In this document: piece by piece, positions 1-9,392 of the stretch
Layout of the letters: each line of letters begins with the position of its first letter
How positions within the stretch are numbered: position 1 is the stretch's first letter
DNA from: Spirochaetota bacterium
Lineage (GTDB): Bacteria > Spirochaetota > Spirochaetia > Treponematales > Breznakiellaceae
Reading direction: 5' to 3'
DNA length: 64,000 nucleotides
Assembly: GCA_023406985.1 (NCBI GenBank)
Contig: JAEXTK010000101.1
Span: 9,639 to 73,638 of the forward strand
Notes under the pieces: model-generated
What the model saw: only the letters and a program-made list of their open reading frames with translations
Databases searched by the model: none
Told to the model about the DNA's origin: nothing
Program-made: the position numbers and the translations under genes

Positions 1-297
1 GAAAAGAGCGTCGAGCACTACGAGAAGGCCCTCGCCATGGAACCGAAGAACGGCACCGTACGCATCAACCTCGCCCGGGCCTATGTCGGCGCGGGCAAGC
101 TGGAGCGGGCGCGGGACGCGTATCTCGAGCTCGTGAAGCTCGAGAGTTCCAATTGGGACGCCCTCTTTGAGCTCGGCAAGACCTACGCGGGCCTCGGCGA
201 CGCGGTCCAGGCCAAGCAGCGGCTCCAGGACCTGCTCAAGCGCAACGCGGACTATCCGCGCCGGAGCGAAGCCGAGCGTATCCTCGCGGGATTGTGA
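1..297 (+). CDS. TPR-repeat protein, C-terminal fragment
   Basis: The gene enters from the left edge, so its start is missing; the frame is open from base 1 and ends at a TGA. The 98 visible residues are mostly helical and carry tetratricopeptide-type hairpins, for example HYEKALAMEPKN followed by a second unit around ELGKTYAGLGDAVQAKQRL. TPR repeats are protein-binding scaffolds, so no enzymatic role can be named. It is followed seven bases later by the AI-2E family permease and probably shares its transcript. The last helix reads SEAERILAGL. Confidence is good for the repeat class; the full protein and its partner are unknown. Confidence 0.75.
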   Translation, partial: EKSVEHYEKALAMEPKNGTVRINLARAYVGAGKLERARDAYLELVKLESSNWDALFELGKTYAGLGDAVQAKQRLQDLLKRNADYPRRSEAERILAGL

Positions 298-304
298 GCA
301 TAAA

Positions 305-1387
305 ATGGAAACGAAACGCATCCAGACCTGGTTTTTCGCGGCACTTTTCGTGCTGCTCTTCCTCGCGGTGGCGCGGATCCTCGCGCCGTTCTTCACGGTG
401 CTCCTGTGGACTTCGCTCCTGTACGTGTTGTTCAGCCCGCTCTACCACAAGATCATCGGTCGGGTCGATCTCACGAAACCGGGGGGAAAGATTCTCCAGA
501 ATCTGCTCGCCGGCCTCTTTTCCGTGGGGTCGGTGGTCATCATCGTGGTTCCGCTCGGCTTCGTCGCCCTGCAGCTGGCCCGACAAACCGCCTCCCTGAC
601 CCGGAGCGCGCTCAATTTCCTGAACGCGAATCCCCATTTCTTGGATATGGAAACCGGCAGCGTCTCGCAACTGCTCAAGGAACTGAGCTTCGGCGCCATC
701 GATCTCGGTTCCATCGATCTCAAAAAGACGATCGCCGACGGGTTGACCGGCGGCGCGAGCCGCATCCTCTCGTTGAGCACCCGGATCGCGAAGAACGTCG
801 GGGCTTTCGTCGTGGGGCTCGCCTTCATGGTTTTCTCGCTCTTCTTCTTCTATGTCGACGGCACCTACCTGCTCCGCCTCGCGGTCAATGCCATCCCCAT
901 CCGCAAGGATTATATGGCCCAACTCGTGGCCAAATTCCGGGAGATTACCCGGAACCTCTTCCTGGGCTATATCCTCGTCGCCTTCGTGCAGGGGCTGGTG
1001 GCGTACCTGGTCTTCCTCCTCTTCAAGGTGGAAGGAGCGCTCACGTTTTCCATCCTCCTCATGTTCTGCTCGTTCATTCCGATGATCGGGGCGGGCACTA
1101 TATGGGGGCCGATCGGTATCTTCCGGATCATCTCGGGGGACGTGGCCGGAGGGCTCGCGTTCCTGTTGATCTCCGGAATCTTCATCTCGACCCTCGACAA
1201 TTTCCTCCGACCCTTCTTCCTCAAGGATCGGATCAAGCTCCACCCCTTGGTGATCTTCTTCTCCATCCTCGGCGGGATCTCGGTATTCGGGTTCAACGGA
1301 CTCATCCTGGGGCCCATGGTCGTGATCCTGTTCCTCACCGTGCTCGATCTCTTTCTCACCGAGCACGGCATCGATCACGAACGTTGA
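305..1387 (+). CDS. AI-2E family (UPF0118/PerM-like) membrane transporter
   Basis: This 360-residue protein matches the AI-2E/PerM-type permeases in length and layout: two hydrophobic helices near the N-terminus, a pair after about residue 60, a polar central stretch, then a cluster of helices from about residue 150 to the end. The C-terminal motif region (DNFLRPFFLKDRIKLHP, then PLVIFFSILGG) is typical of the family. Members export small molecules or ions; the autoinducer-2 label comes from one member and should not be taken as function here. The ATG at 305 was chosen because the protein then starts with a normal membrane-anchor sequence; there is no clear Shine-Dalgarno site, so coupling to the upstream gene is likely. 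Confidence 0.85.
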   Translation: METKRIQTWFFAALFVLLFLAVARILAPFFTVLLWTSLLYVLFSPLYHKIIGRVDLTKPGGKILQNLLAGLFSVGSVVIIVVPLGFVALQLARQTASLTRSALNFLNANPHFLDMETGSVSQLLKELSFGAIDLGSIDLKKTIADGLTGGASRILSLSTRIAKNVGAFVVGLAFMVFSLFFFYVDGTYLLRLAVNAIPIRKDYMAQLVAKFREITRNLFLGYILVAFVQGLVAYLVFLLFKVEGALTFSILLMFCSFIPMIGAGTIWGPIGIFRIISGDVAGGLAFLLISGIFISTLDNFLRPFFLKDRIKLHPLVIFFSILGGISVFGFNGLILGPMVVILFLTVLDLFLTEHGIDHER

Positions 1388-1405
1388 GGAGGGAAGGGCG
1401 GCCGT

Positions 1406-1442
1406 GCGCGGCGGCGCTCGGGAAGGCATGTTGCCGCCGCGC
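1406..1442. terminator. Possible hairpin terminator between convergent genes
   Basis: GCGCGGCGGC at 1406-1415 is perfectly complementary to GCCGCCGCGC at 1433-1442 across a 17-base loop, between the convergent permease and chemoreceptor genes. There is no T-run on either side, and a second GC-rich inverted repeat lies just downstream around 1449-1480, so it is only a candidate. Confidence 0.35.
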
Positions 1443-1529
1443 GTGGCGGCCGGACGCCGGCGGCCGGGCGGGAAGGCCGCCGGGCGGGAATGCGCTCGGC
1501 CGCCGTCCGCCGTCCCGCGGGGAATTCGC

Positions 1530-3422
1530 CTATTCGAAGCGGGCCACGGTGGCTTTCAGGGCCTCCACCGATTTCTTGTTCCGTTCGGTCTCGGTTCGGA
1601 TGAGGTCGATCACGCGCTCCAAAGACTCGGTCGCGCCGGCCTCGTCCTGAAGCGCCGCCTTGATCAAGGAGGATGAGGACGTGATGCCCTCCACGGCCTC
1701 CCGCATCCGCTCGGATCGATCCTTCTGTTCCTGAGACAGGTCCTTGATCCGCGTCGTGGCCTCCACGAGCGCGTTGATGGAGGAGAGTATCTCGCTCGCG
1801 CCGATCTGCTGCTCCTCCATGGAGGCGGCGATCGTCCGCACGAGCTCATCGTTGTCCGTCACTCCTGCGGCGATCCGATGGAAGGCGTTCGCCGCGGTAT
1901 CCGCCAGGCGGACCCCTCCGCCGATCTTGGCCGTCATGTCCTTGACGAGCGCCTCGATCTCCTTGGCGCTCTTGGCGCTCGACTCCGCCAGGGTCCGCAC
2001 TTCGTCGGCGACCACGGCGAAACCCGCGCCCGCCGCCCCCGCGTGGGCCGCCTCGATGGCGGCGTTCATGGCGAGGAGGTTCGTCTGGGCCGAGATCTTC
2101 TGGATGACTTTGACGATTTCCGTCACCGAGGCGGAGGCTTCGTCCACCGCGCGGATGGCGGCGGTCGTGTCGCGGATGGCCGCTTCGCCTTCGGCGCTCA
2201 CCGCCTTGAGGGAGGCCGAAAGCTCATCGGCCTTCACGGTGAGCCGGGTCACCGAGGAGATGTTCGCCGCCATCTCGGTGATGGACGCGGAGCTCTCTTC
2301 CACGAAGCCCGCCTGGTCGGACACCTGATCGGCGACCACGCGCGCGGCCTCGGCCACGCCGGCGATCTCTTCCCCCGCGCTGGAGCTCGCCTCCGTCTGC
2401 TTCGCGGCGGCTTCCCGGACGCGGGACGCCGAATTCTCCAAATGCCTGATCGCGTCCTCCGCGCTCTGCGCTCCGGCGGCGAGGCTCGCCGCGGCCGCGT
2501 CCACCGAAAGGGACGCTCCGCGTACGGACGACAAGAGGGCGACGAGCGAGTCGATGAAGCGGTTGATCCCGTCGCCGAGGACGCCGATCTCGTCGAAGAG
2601 GGAGAGGTCGACGCGATGGGTCAGATCCCCTCCCTCGGTCAATTCCCTGATCCTCTTGTCCACGTCGCTCACCCTGAGGGCGATGGAGCGGCCGACCGTG
2701 CGGAGGATGGAGACGGACCAGAGGGCGATGAAGGCCCAAACGACGAGGATCTCCAGGATGAATTTACCGCCGCCTGAGGCCGCGGCCGCGGGATCCGCGC
2801 CGAGGCGCCTATAGAAGCCGAAGCCGACGATCCCGGAAAGCACGGCGCCGAAGGCGACGCACGCGAGGGCGGTGACCATGATCCGCGCGCCGAGGGAAAT
2901 TTCCTTGTCTTCGGGTCGCATGGCGCTGATGCCGAGTTTCAGCTTGGCCGCGACGAGCGTGGATTCGATGAAGGCCGTGGTCTGGAGCGCGGACATGCCG
3001 CCGATGGCGAGGCTCAAGGCCAGGGTGAGGAAGACGGCGGTCGAGTCCGCGGCGCCGCCCTGAGCGGCCACTACCGCGATGTTGATGATCGGGCCGAGGA
3101 GGAAGCCGGCCGCGGTGACGGCGATGACGACCGCGCTCACGCGGCCGGCTATCTTGCGGGCGGCGCGCCGTTCCGCTTCGTCCACCGACTTGCCCGCGGA
3201 GATCGCCGCCACCGTCCGGTCGAGCGGAAGTACGGTCTTCCAGAGGGCCGCCGCGCCCGCGGCGCCGAGGACCACGAGGGTGGCGAGGAAGATCGGCAGA
3301 CCTTCCCGGATGGAAGCGACGTCGCCGACGATGAAATGGGCGTTCATGAGGCGCATGACCGTCGCCGAAACCGCCGTGATGACGAAGAGCGCGAGCGAGG
3401 AGCGTACGCGCAGCGATGCCAT
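1530..3422 (-). CDS. Methyl-accepting chemotaxis protein with six-helix membrane domain
   Basis: The 630-residue protein has an N-terminal membrane domain with about six hydrophobic helices spread over residues 1-250 and no large periplasmic loop, then a HAMP-like stretch (about 250-305) and a long cytoplasmic coiled coil. The signalling hairpin tip is plain: [20 protein letters not shown] followed by [16 protein letters not shown]. Such receptors bind CheA/CheW and set flagellar rotation; one without a periplasmic sensor probably reads the membrane or cell energy state. The start at 3422 has GGAGGG upstream. It lies 22 bases after the C_GCAxxG_C_C gene and probably shares its promoter. Unlike the two receptors at 39.6-43.9 kb it lacks the C-terminal DFE-F tail. 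Confidence 0.9.
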   Translation of the reverse strand: MASLRVRSSLALFVITAVSATVMRLMNAHFIVGDVASIREGLPIFLATLVVLGAAGAAALWKTVLPLDRTVAAISAGKSVDEAERRAARKIAGRVSAVVIAVTAAGFLLGPIINIAVVAAQGGAADSTAVFLTLALSLAIGGMSALQTTAFIESTLVAAKLKLGISAMRPEDKEISLGARIMVTALACVAFGAVLSGIVGFGFYRRLGADPAAAASGGGKFILEILVVWAFIALWSVSILRTVGRSIALRVSDVDKRIRELTEGGDLTHRVDLSLFDEIGVLGDGINRFIDSLVALLSSVRGASLSVDAAAASLAAGAQSAEDAIRHLENSASRVREAAAKQTEASSSAGEEIAGVAEAARVVADQVSDQAGFVEESSASITEMAANISSVTRLTVKADELSASLKAVSAEGEAAIRDTTAAIRAVDEASASVTEIVKVIQKISAQTNLLAMNAAIEAAHAGAAGAGFAVVADEVRTLAESSAKSAKEIEALVKDMTAKIGGGVRLADTAANAFHRIAAGVTDNDELVRTIAASMEEQQIGASEILSSINALVEATTRIKDLSQEQKDRSERMREAVEGITSSSSLIKAALQDEAGATESLERVIDLIRTETERNKKSVEALKATVARFE

Positions 3423-3444
3423 TGATCGACCCTCCGTACCTTTC

Positions 3445-3894
3445 CTAAGGCTGTAACTGCTCTTCCAGGGCGAGTCCGATCGCGTCCCGTACGAGTTTCG
3501 TGCAGATGAGGCCATGCGTATTCCGCGCGGCCGAGGACGCGCGGCCTTCAGCCGTGGATAGATCGCATCCGATCAAGTCGCGGCAGACCGTGGAACCGTT
3601 CTCCCGTTCGAAGGCTTCCATGAAGGCGCGGCCGCGTTCGTAGAGGGCCGCTTTGATGTCGCCGCTCGTCTCCGCCGTCGCGTACCGGAACCCGAGCGCC
3701 ATGAGGGCTCCCGAAACCGCGCCGCAGAGCCCGCCGGTCCGCGCGACTCCGCCGCCGAACATCGCGGCCGCCTTGAGCGCCGTCACCTCGTCCACGCCGA
3801 ACGCCGGCGCCAAGGCGGCGCAGGTGGCCTGGGCGCAATTGTAACCGGAGGCGAAGAGCTGGGCGCCGCGCTCCTGGCATTTTCGAATATCCAT
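3445..3894 (-). CDS. C_GCAxxG_C_C family protein
   Basis: This is a 149-residue member of the C_GCAxxG_C_C family, small proteins with conserved cysteines thought to bind a metal or act in redox chemistry, often near transport or electron-transfer genes. The signature is visible: YNCAQA near residue 21, [15 protein letters not shown] in the middle, and later cysteines in [10 protein letters not shown] and LICTKLV. The start at 3894 is set by GGAGGAG eight bases upstream and by a good promoter (TTGACC, 17-base spacer, TAGAAT at 3940-3912). It is first in a likely two-gene unit with the downstream chemoreceptor, which hints that the receptor may sense redox state, but that is inference. Confidence 0.85.
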   Translation of the reverse strand: MDIRKCQERGAQLFASGYNCAQATCAALAPAFGVDEVTALKAAAMFGGGVARTGGLCGAVSGALMALGFRYATAETSGDIKAALYERGRAFMEAFERENGSTVCRDLIGCDLSTAEGRASSAARNTHGLICTKLVRDAIGLALEEQLQP

Positions 3895-3911
3895 GCTGAA
3901 CTCCTCCGTGC

Positions 3912-3940
3912 ATTCTAGGGAGGGGCCCATCCGGGGTCAA
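3912..3940 (-). promoter_or_regulatory. Promoter of the C_GCAxxG_C_C/chemoreceptor unit
   Basis: On the minus strand TTGACC (3940-3935), a 17-base spacer and TAGAAT (3917-3912) predict a start near 3905. This leaves an 11-base leader holding GGAGGAG before the ATG at 3894. Confidence 0.7.
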
Positions 3941-3970
3941 TAGCGCGACCGCCAACAATTCCCCCGCGGC

Positions 3971-3999
3971 TTGGCGCGCCATGGCGGATTCGATACAAT
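3971..3999 (+). promoter_or_regulatory. Promoter of the ACT-DUF711 operon
   Basis: TTGGCG (3971-3976), a 17-base spacer and TACAAT (3994-3999) predict a start near 4006. The 21-base leader contains GGAGGA eight bases before the ATG at 4027. Confidence 0.65.
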
Positions 4000-4026
4000 C
4001 GCCACGATAGTTTTGGAGGAGATCGC

Positions 4027-4296
4027 ATGAACGCCATCATCACCGTAGTCGGCAGCGACCGGGTCGGCATCATCGCCAAGGTGAGCGCCTTCCTCGCCGA
4101 GCGCAACATCAATATCGAGGACATCAGCCAGACCGTACTTTCGGGTAATTTCGTCATGATGATGATGGTGGACCTGTCCGCGAGCAGCAAACCCCTGGCG
4201 ACCGTCAAGTCGGAACTCGACGCGCTCGGTTCCGGCATGGGCGTGTCCATGTCGGTCATGCACGAGCGCGTCTTCAGCGCCATGCACCGGATTTAG
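4027..4296 (+). CDS. ACT domain protein (UPF0237 type)
   Basis: The 89-residue protein is a single ACT domain: it opens with [23 protein letters not shown], the usual first strand, ligand-loop glycine and helix, and ends in [20 protein letters not shown] domains bind amino acids and regulate partner enzymes. UPF0237 proteins are typically encoded directly before a DUF711/UPF0210 protein, and here the next gene is exactly that, eight bases away. A regulatory-subunit role for its neighbour is likely but unproven; the effector is unknown. Strong Shine-Dalgarno site GGAGGA. Confidence 0.9.
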   Translation: MNAIITVVGSDRVGIIAKVSAFLAERNINIEDISQTVLSGNFVMMMMVDLSASSKPLATVKSELDALGSGMGVSMSVMHERVFSAMHRI

Positions 4297-4303
4297 GGAT
4301 CGT

Positions 4304-5665
4304 ATGCTCTTCACGCCCTTCGAGATCAAAGAGACGGTGGACATGTTCCTCCGCCAGAAGCTGGATATCCGCGCCATCACCCTCGGCGTCTCCCTCCTGG
4401 ATTGCGCCTCGGCCTCCGGCAGCGAAACGCGCCGCCGCATGCGGGAGAAGCTCCTCCGCGTCGCGGGCCCCCTCGTCAAGACGGGCCGCGACATCGAGGT
4501 GGAATACGGCGTGCCCATCATCAACAAGCGCGTCTCGGTGACTCCCATCGCCCTCGTGGCCGGTTCCTCCGACGACGTGGACTATACGCCCTACGCGGTG
4601 GTCCTGGACGAAGTGGCCAAGGAACTCGGCATCGACTTCGTGGGCGGTTTCTCGGCCCTCGTGCAGAAGGGCTTTTCGCGCGGCGACGAGCGGCTCCTCG
4701 CCTCCATCCCCTCGGCCCTCGCGTCCACCGACCGCGTCTGCGCCTCGGTCAACGTGGCGAGCACGAAGAGCGGGATCAACATGGACGCGGTGCGCCGCAT
4801 GGGCGAGGTGATCAAGGAGGCCGCCGCCCTCACCGCCGAGCGCGACGGCCTAGCCTGCGCCAAGCTCGTCGTCTTCTGCAACGCGCCCGAGGACAACCCC
4901 TTCATGGCCGGCGCCTTCCACGGTCCGGGCGAGGGCGAGGCTACGCTCAACGTCGGCGTCTCCGGGCCCGGCGTCGTCAAGGCGGCCCTGGAGTCCCACC
5001 GCGGCGACAGCTTCGACGAGATCGCCGACGTCATCAAGAAGACCGCCTTCAAGATCACCCGCATGGGACAGCTCGTCGGCATGGAGGCGGCCCGCCGCCT
5101 CGGCGTGCCTTTCGGCATCCTGGACCTCTCCCTGGCGCCCACGCCGGAAGTCGGCGATTCCGTCGGCCGCATCCTGGAGGAGATGGGGCTCGCCGCGGCG
5201 GGAACGCACGGCACCACCGCCGCGCTCGCCATGCTCACCGATATGGTGAAGAAGGGCGGCGTCATGGCCTCCACCCAGGTCGGCGGTCTCTCCGGGGCCT
5301 TCATCCCGGTCTCCGAGGACGAGGGCATGGTCGCCTCGGTACGTTCGGGAGCCCTGTCGCTCGACAAGCTCGAAGCCATGACCTGCGTGTGCTCGGTGGG
5401 ACTCGACATGATCGCGCTCCCCGGCGACACGAGCCCCTCGACCATCTCCGCGATCATCGCGGACGAGATGGCCATCGGCATGGTCAACAATAAGACCACC
5501 GCGGTCCGCGTCATCCCCGTCCCCGGCAAGGCGGCGGGCGACTGGGCCGAATTCGGCGGCCTCCTCGGCGGCGCGCCGATCATGGCGGTCAACCCCTTCG
5601 GCAGCGAGGCCTTCATCGCCCGCGGCGGACGCATACCCGCCCCCATCCACAGCTTCAGGAACTGA
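4304..5665 (+). CDS. PFL family protein (DUF711/UPF0210)
   Basis: At 453 residues this matches UPF0210/DUF711 proteins over the full length. Recognisable blocks are [20 protein letters not shown] at the N-terminus, [16 protein letters not shown] near residue 67, the central [10 protein letters not shown] and [20 protein letters not shown], and the C-terminal [13 protein letters not shown] and [20 protein letters not shown]. The fold is known from structures to resemble glycyl-radical enzymes of the pyruvate formate-lyase type, but family members are not shown to carry that activity and no radical glycine loop is evident. It follows the ACT gene after a seven-base gap and is probably cotranscribed. 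Function unknown. Confidence 0.9.
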   Translation: MLFTPFEIKETVDMFLRQKLDIRAITLGVSLLDCASASGSETRRRMREKLLRVAGPLVKTGRDIEVEYGVPIINKRVSVTPIALVAGSSDDVDYTPYAVVLDEVAKELGIDFVGGFSALVQKGFSRGDERLLASIPSALASTDRVCASVNVASTKSGINMDAVRRMGEVIKEAAALTAERDGLACAKLVVFCNAPEDNPFMAGAFHGPGEGEATLNVGVSGPGVVKAALESHRGDSFDEIADVIKKTAFKITRMGQLVGMEAARRLGVPFGILDLSLAPTPEVGDSVGRILEEMGLAAAGTHGTTAALAMLTDMVKKGGVMASTQVGGLSGAFIPVSEDEGMVASVRSGALSLDKLEAMTCVCSVGLDMIALPGDTSPSTISAIIADEMAIGMVNNKTTAVRVIPVPGKAAGDWAEFGGLLGGAPIMAVNPFGSEAFIARGGRIPAPIHSFRN

Positions 5666-5679
5666 CGCGAAAGGACATC

Positions 5680-6849
5680 ATGAACCGCACGCATTCCCGC
5701 GCCGACATCGGCAAATACTTCATCGCCATCGTCTGCATGGGCGCGGCCGGCGCCATGGTGGACTCGTCCTTCAACAACTTCCTCAAGTCGAGCTGGGACA
5801 TCGGCGGCCTGAGCCGGAGCAGCCTGGAGCTTCCCCGCGAGCTCCCCGGCTTCCTCAACGCCTTCGTCGCGGCCCTTTTGGCCTTCCTCCCCGGCCGACG
5901 CGTCGGCGCGCTCGCCTTCGCCCTCCAGGCGGCCGGCATCGCGCTCCTCGGCCTCTTCTCTCCCACCTTCTCCGCCATGACCGGATGGCTCTTCATCTAC
6001 AGCCTCGGCCAGCACCTCTTCCTGCCACTCCAGCAGTCGATCGGCATGGAGCTCGCCGCGGAAGGCGGGGAGGGGACGCTGCTCGGCAAGGCGAACGCCG
6101 TCAAGAACCTCGCCCAGCTCGCGGGCGGCGCGGCCGTCTTCATCGGCTTCGGCATGTTCGGCCTCTCCTTCAAACGCAACTTCCTCCTCCCCGCGGTGGT
6201 CTTGGGGGGCGGCGCGCTCGCCCTGGCCCTCATGTCCGCCCCCAAGCGCGATCGGAAGGAGCCGCGCCTCGTCCTCAAGCGGCGGTACGGGCTCTTCTAC
6301 CTCCTCTCCATCCTGTACGGCACGCGCAAGCAGCTCTTCCTCACCTTCGCGCCCTGGGTCATCGTTTCCGTCTACGGGAAGCCGACCTCCGTCATGGCCG
6401 CCCTCTACTTCGCGGGCGGGCTCGCGGGCGTCGTCTTCCAGCCCCTCATCGGCAAGGCCGTCGATCGCCTCGGCGAACGTTTCGTCCTCGGCCTGGAAGC
6501 CTTCATCCTCATCCCCGTCTGCCTCTTCTACGGGCTGGCACGTTTCCTCTTCCCGGAGGATATCGCCTTCGCCGTCGTCTGCGTCTGTTACGTGGCCGAC
6601 TCCCTGCTCATGTCCTTCGGCATGGCGCGATCGGTCTGGCTCAAGAAGACCGCGGAGACCCCGGCCGACGTCGCGCCCACCCTGGCCATGGGCATCTCCA
6701 TCGACCACATCTTCTCCATCTCCGTCGCGCTCCTCTCCGGCCTCGTTTGGGACCGCTTCGGGTACCAGTGGGTCTTCCTCACCGGCGTCTTCATCGCCGT
6801 CGTCAACTTCGTCGCCACCCGGTGGGTGCGCGTCCCGAAGGCGGCGTAG
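5680..6849 (+). CDS. MFS transporter
   Basis: This 389-residue protein has the length and hydrophobic profile of a 12-helix major facilitator permease, with a polar central linker around residues 185-205 (PKRDRKEPRLVLKRRYG). The second half opens with a repeat-like segment GLAGVVFQPLIGKAVDRLGER, which is the MFS cytoplasmic loop motif between helices 8 and 9. No substrate can be assigned. It begins 14 bases after DUF711 behind an AAGGA site and is likely the third gene of that operon. MFS proteins with this layout in related bacteria are usually listed only as transporters. Confidence 0.85.
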   Translation: MNRTHSRADIGKYFIAIVCMGAAGAMVDSSFNNFLKSSWDIGGLSRSSLELPRELPGFLNAFVAALLAFLPGRRVGALAFALQAAGIALLGLFSPTFSAMTGWLFIYSLGQHLFLPLQQSIGMELAAEGGEGTLLGKANAVKNLAQLAGGAAVFIGFGMFGLSFKRNFLLPAVVLGGGALALALMSAPKRDRKEPRLVLKRRYGLFYLLSILYGTRKQLFLTFAPWVIVSVYGKPTSVMAALYFAGGLAGVVFQPLIGKAVDRLGERFVLGLEAFILIPVCLFYGLARFLFPEDIAFAVVCVCYVADSLLMSFGMARSVWLKKTAETPADVAPTLAMGISIDHIFSISVALLSGLVWDRFGYQWVFLTGVFIAVVNFVATRWVRVPKAA

Positions 6850-6904
6850 GCCGGCGCGCACGGCCGGATCGGCGGCGCCCGCGCGCGGCCGATCGCTCCG
6901 GTTG

Positions 6905-6933
6905 TTGACTCCGGCGCCGGCCGGCCTCAAAAT
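6905..6933 (+). promoter_or_regulatory. Promoter of the second MFS gene, leaderless layout
   Basis: TTGACT (6905-6910), a 17-base spacer and CAAAAT (6928-6933) place the predicted start at about 6939-6940, on the ATG at 6939. No Shine-Dalgarno sequence precedes that ATG. Confidence 0.5.
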
Positions 6934-6938
6934 ACGGT

Positions 6939-8228
6939 ATGGACCGAATCGGTTTCAAGAACTGGGCCCTCATCTGGCTGCTCGGCATGGCGGGCCAGAT
7001 CTGCTGGAACGTGGAGAACTCGTGGTTCAACGCCTTCGTGTACGCGAAGATCGCCCCGAGCCCGTACATCGTCTCGTGGATGGTGGGCGTCAGCGCCGCG
7101 GTCACCACGCTCTCGGCGTTCCTCGTCGGCACCTGGAGCGATAGGGTCGGCCGCCGGAAACCTTTCATCGCCGCGGGGTACGTCCTCTGGGGACTCTTCA
7201 CCGTCGTTTTCGGGGCCACCCAATTCTTGCCCAAGAGCCCCCTCTTCCTCCTCGCGGCCGTCGTGGTGGCGGCCGACGCGGTCATGAGCTTCTTCGGGTC
7301 GCTCGGGTACGACGGCGCGTTCTGTCCGTGGACCACGGACATCTCGAGCGCGGCCAACCGCGGCAAGATCGGCGGCGCCTTCGCGGCCATGCCCGTGCTC
7401 GCCACGATCTTCGGCGCGGTGGTGTCGGGCATCGTCATCGACGCCATCGATTTCTTCCCGTTCTTCATCGCCATGGGCGCCGTAGTGGCCGCCGCGGGGA
7501 TGGCGACCCTCGTCCTGCTGAAGGACGAGCCGACCCTCGCGCCGAAAAGGGACGGCGCGGGATACTGGCGCCAGTTCGCCTCGGTGTTCAGTTACCGGAC
7601 CCTCCTGGCGAACCGCGAGCTCGCCTGGGTCTTCATGGTGATGTTGGTCTACTTCATCGGCTTCAACGTCTACTTTCCCTACATCACCATCTATTTCACG
7701 AGCTACCTCGGCTTCGATTATTCGATGACCGGCATCATCCAGGGCGTCGGCCTCGTGGCGGCCCTTCTCTTCACCTTCCCCGCCGCGCGCCTGATCGACC
7801 GGGGCAAATCCCCGGCCGTCATCCTCGCGGCGATCGCGGTCACCTGCGCCGGGCTCCTCGTGATCTCGCTCACCCGGTCCCTCGTTCCCCTGTTCTTCGG
7901 CGTTTTCTGCGCGGGGCTCGGCTATATCCTCATGATCCAAACGCTCACCGCCTGGCTCAAGAATCTGTTCCCCGATGGCCAACGCGGGCAATTCGAGGGC
8001 GTCCGGGCCTTGTTCGCCACCTGCGTACCGATGATCGCGGGGCCCGCGATCGCCTCGGTCGCCATCGCGGCCTTCGGGGCCAAGCGGGCGGTGAACGGGG
8101 TGGAAGGATTGGTGCCGACCGAGCCCCTCTTCCTGGTGTCCCTCGCGGCGACCGCGCTCACCGTCTTCCCCCTCATTCCGGCGCGCGCGCTCTTCAGGAA
8201 GCGGTTATTCCCGGATCACCACCGCTGA
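6939..8228 (+). CDS. MFS transporter (GPH/SLC45-like)
   Basis: The 429-residue, 12-helix permease carries the motif GTWSDRVGRRKPFI in its first cytoplasmic loop, the classic MFS signature D-R-x-G-R-R-K/R-P. The opening (KNWALIWLLGMAGQICWNVEN) and the long helix 4-5 region resemble the GPH/SLC45-type sugar-cation symporters, whose members often move sugars or glycosides. The substrate is unknown. It is a paralogue in fold, not a close copy, of the permease just upstream. The start codon sits at the predicted transcription start with no ribosome-binding site. The 3' end overlaps the convergent DUF2804 gene by 13 bases. Confidence 0.88.
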   Translation: MDRIGFKNWALIWLLGMAGQICWNVENSWFNAFVYAKIAPSPYIVSWMVGVSAAVTTLSAFLVGTWSDRVGRRKPFIAAGYVLWGLFTVVFGATQFLPKSPLFLLAAVVVAADAVMSFFGSLGYDGAFCPWTTDISSAANRGKIGGAFAAMPVLATIFGAVVSGIVIDAIDFFPFFIAMGAVVAAAGMATLVLLKDEPTLAPKRDGAGYWRQFASVFSYRTLLANRELAWVFMVMLVYFIGFNVYFPYITIYFTSYLGFDYSMTGIIQGVGLVAALLFTFPAARLIDRGKSPAVILAAIAVTCAGLLVISLTRSLVPLFFGVFCAGLGYILMIQTLTAWLKNLFPDGQRGQFEGVRALFATCVPMIAGPAIASVAIAAFGAKRAVNGVEGLVPTEPLFLVSLAATALTVFPLIPARALFRKRLFPDHHR

Positions 8229-9244
8229 TAGTAGTCCTCCGCCCAGCCGAAGAGCCGGTCGCTCTCCCGGATTTCCAGGGTTTCCCCCGAGTCCAGGACA
8301 ACCCTGCCCGTGAAGAACCCGTAGGTGGCGAGACCCTTCATGGCCAGGAGGCCGAGGTCGGTGCCCGGCCGCTCCACGAAGGTGGGGTGGAGGATCAGGT
8401 TGACCCGATCGTCGTTGCTCGTGATGGCCAGGTCCTTCGTGAGGTCGGCCCCGTGCCGGTACGCGACCTCGTCCAGGTGGTGGCCCACGCCGTCCAGGAA
8501 GAGCATGTTCTTGCTCGATTCGGTCCCGAATCCGTAGTCGAGATTGAAGCCGAAGGGGACGCCGCGGAGGCGGCCCGAGGCGGAACACCACTTCCATCGG
8601 TTCCTATAGGGGAAGACCGCGCGGGTCCAGTCGAGCACCCCGAAGGCGCGCTCCGCGCCGAGGACGACGCGTTCGTCGCCGACCTCCAGGACCGCGTCCT
8701 CCCGGAGGGGAAGGCAAACCATCTTAATCGCGTAGGCGAACCGCTTCGGGTCCCTGAACGGGATCGCGTTGACCATCCGGTCCATCCCGGGATCGACGGT
8801 CAAGGTCGCCTTGAAGGAGACGGCCGCGCCGGACCCGGTCTCGGGAAATCCGCACTCGAGCGCGACCGAGGCTCCGTTTTGGGAGAAGCGCATGCAGCCT
8901 CGCGGCGAGGTTACTTCCAATGGGGCGTCGTAGCGCAGCGCGGGAGGGTTGCCGATGGAGCCGGCCGGGAGCAACTTGACGATGCTCCTGGCGACGGTCC
9001 GGTTCTCCTTGAACGAGGTGAAGCCGAACTGCGCGACGCCCGCGTACCCTATGTCGTAGATGTTGAGGATGACGCGGTAATCCTCGTCGTATAGTTCCCA
9101 GAAGTCCCAGGCCTTGACGGAGAGCTTTCCCGTCCGGATCCGGGAAGGGTCGTACCGGAAGAGGTCCGTGCGCGCCCAACCGGATACCGCCAATCGTCCC
9201 TCCGCGTCCAGGATATCGGTCGCCGCGACGATTTCCTTCTGCAT
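8216..9244 (-). CDS. DUF2804 domain protein
   Basis: The protein is 342 residues from the chosen ATG at 9244. It shows the DUF2804 pattern: an N-terminal ILDAEGRLAVSGWARTDLF block, a central FNLDYGFG stretch followed by GHHLDEV, and a C-terminal SNDDRVNLILHPTF and GRVVLDSGETLEI ending in an aromatic EDYYQRW. The family is widespread in bacteria and some eukaryotes and has no established function; the repeated beta-strand pattern suggests a lipocalin-like or beta-sandwich fold, which is inference. The start is supported by the family opening (MQKEIVAATDILD) rather than by a good ribosome-binding site. Confidence 0.85.
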   Translation of the reverse strand: MQKEIVAATDILDAEGRLAVSGWARTDLFRYDPSRIRTGKLSVKAWDFWELYDEDYRVILNIYDIGYAGVAQFGFTSFKENRTVARSIVKLLPAGSIGNPPALRYDAPLEVTSPRGCMRFSQNGASVALECGFPETGSGAAVSFKATLTVDPGMDRMVNAIPFRDPKRFAYAIKMVCLPLREDAVLEVGDERVVLGAERAFGVLDWTRAVFPYRNRWKWCSASGRLRGVPFGFNLDYGFGTESSKNMLFLDGVGHHLDEVAYRHGADLTKDLAITSNDDRVNLILHPTFVERPGTDLGLLAMKGLATYGFFTGRVVLDSGETLEIRESDRLFGWAEDYYQRW

Positions 9245-9392
9245 GTTATCCAGCTCGATCGAAACCGTTCGTGTCTTGCTTCGATTACGACAACGGCTGT
9301 AGTGTATCCCGACCGTTTTTCGCGGGCAAGGAAAATGCGCGCGGCCCTCCGTCCCGCTTTCGGGGAAGGGCGGCGTCAGGGAGGAGGAGCGG

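Noticed and set aside
4591..6930. A 779-codon open frame on the minus strand opposite DUF711 and MFS genes
   Set aside because: Its product is a charged low-complexity run of Arg, Glu, Asp, Gly and Ala, and it lies wholly opposite recognised proteins. Long antisense frames are expected when third positions are GC-rich.
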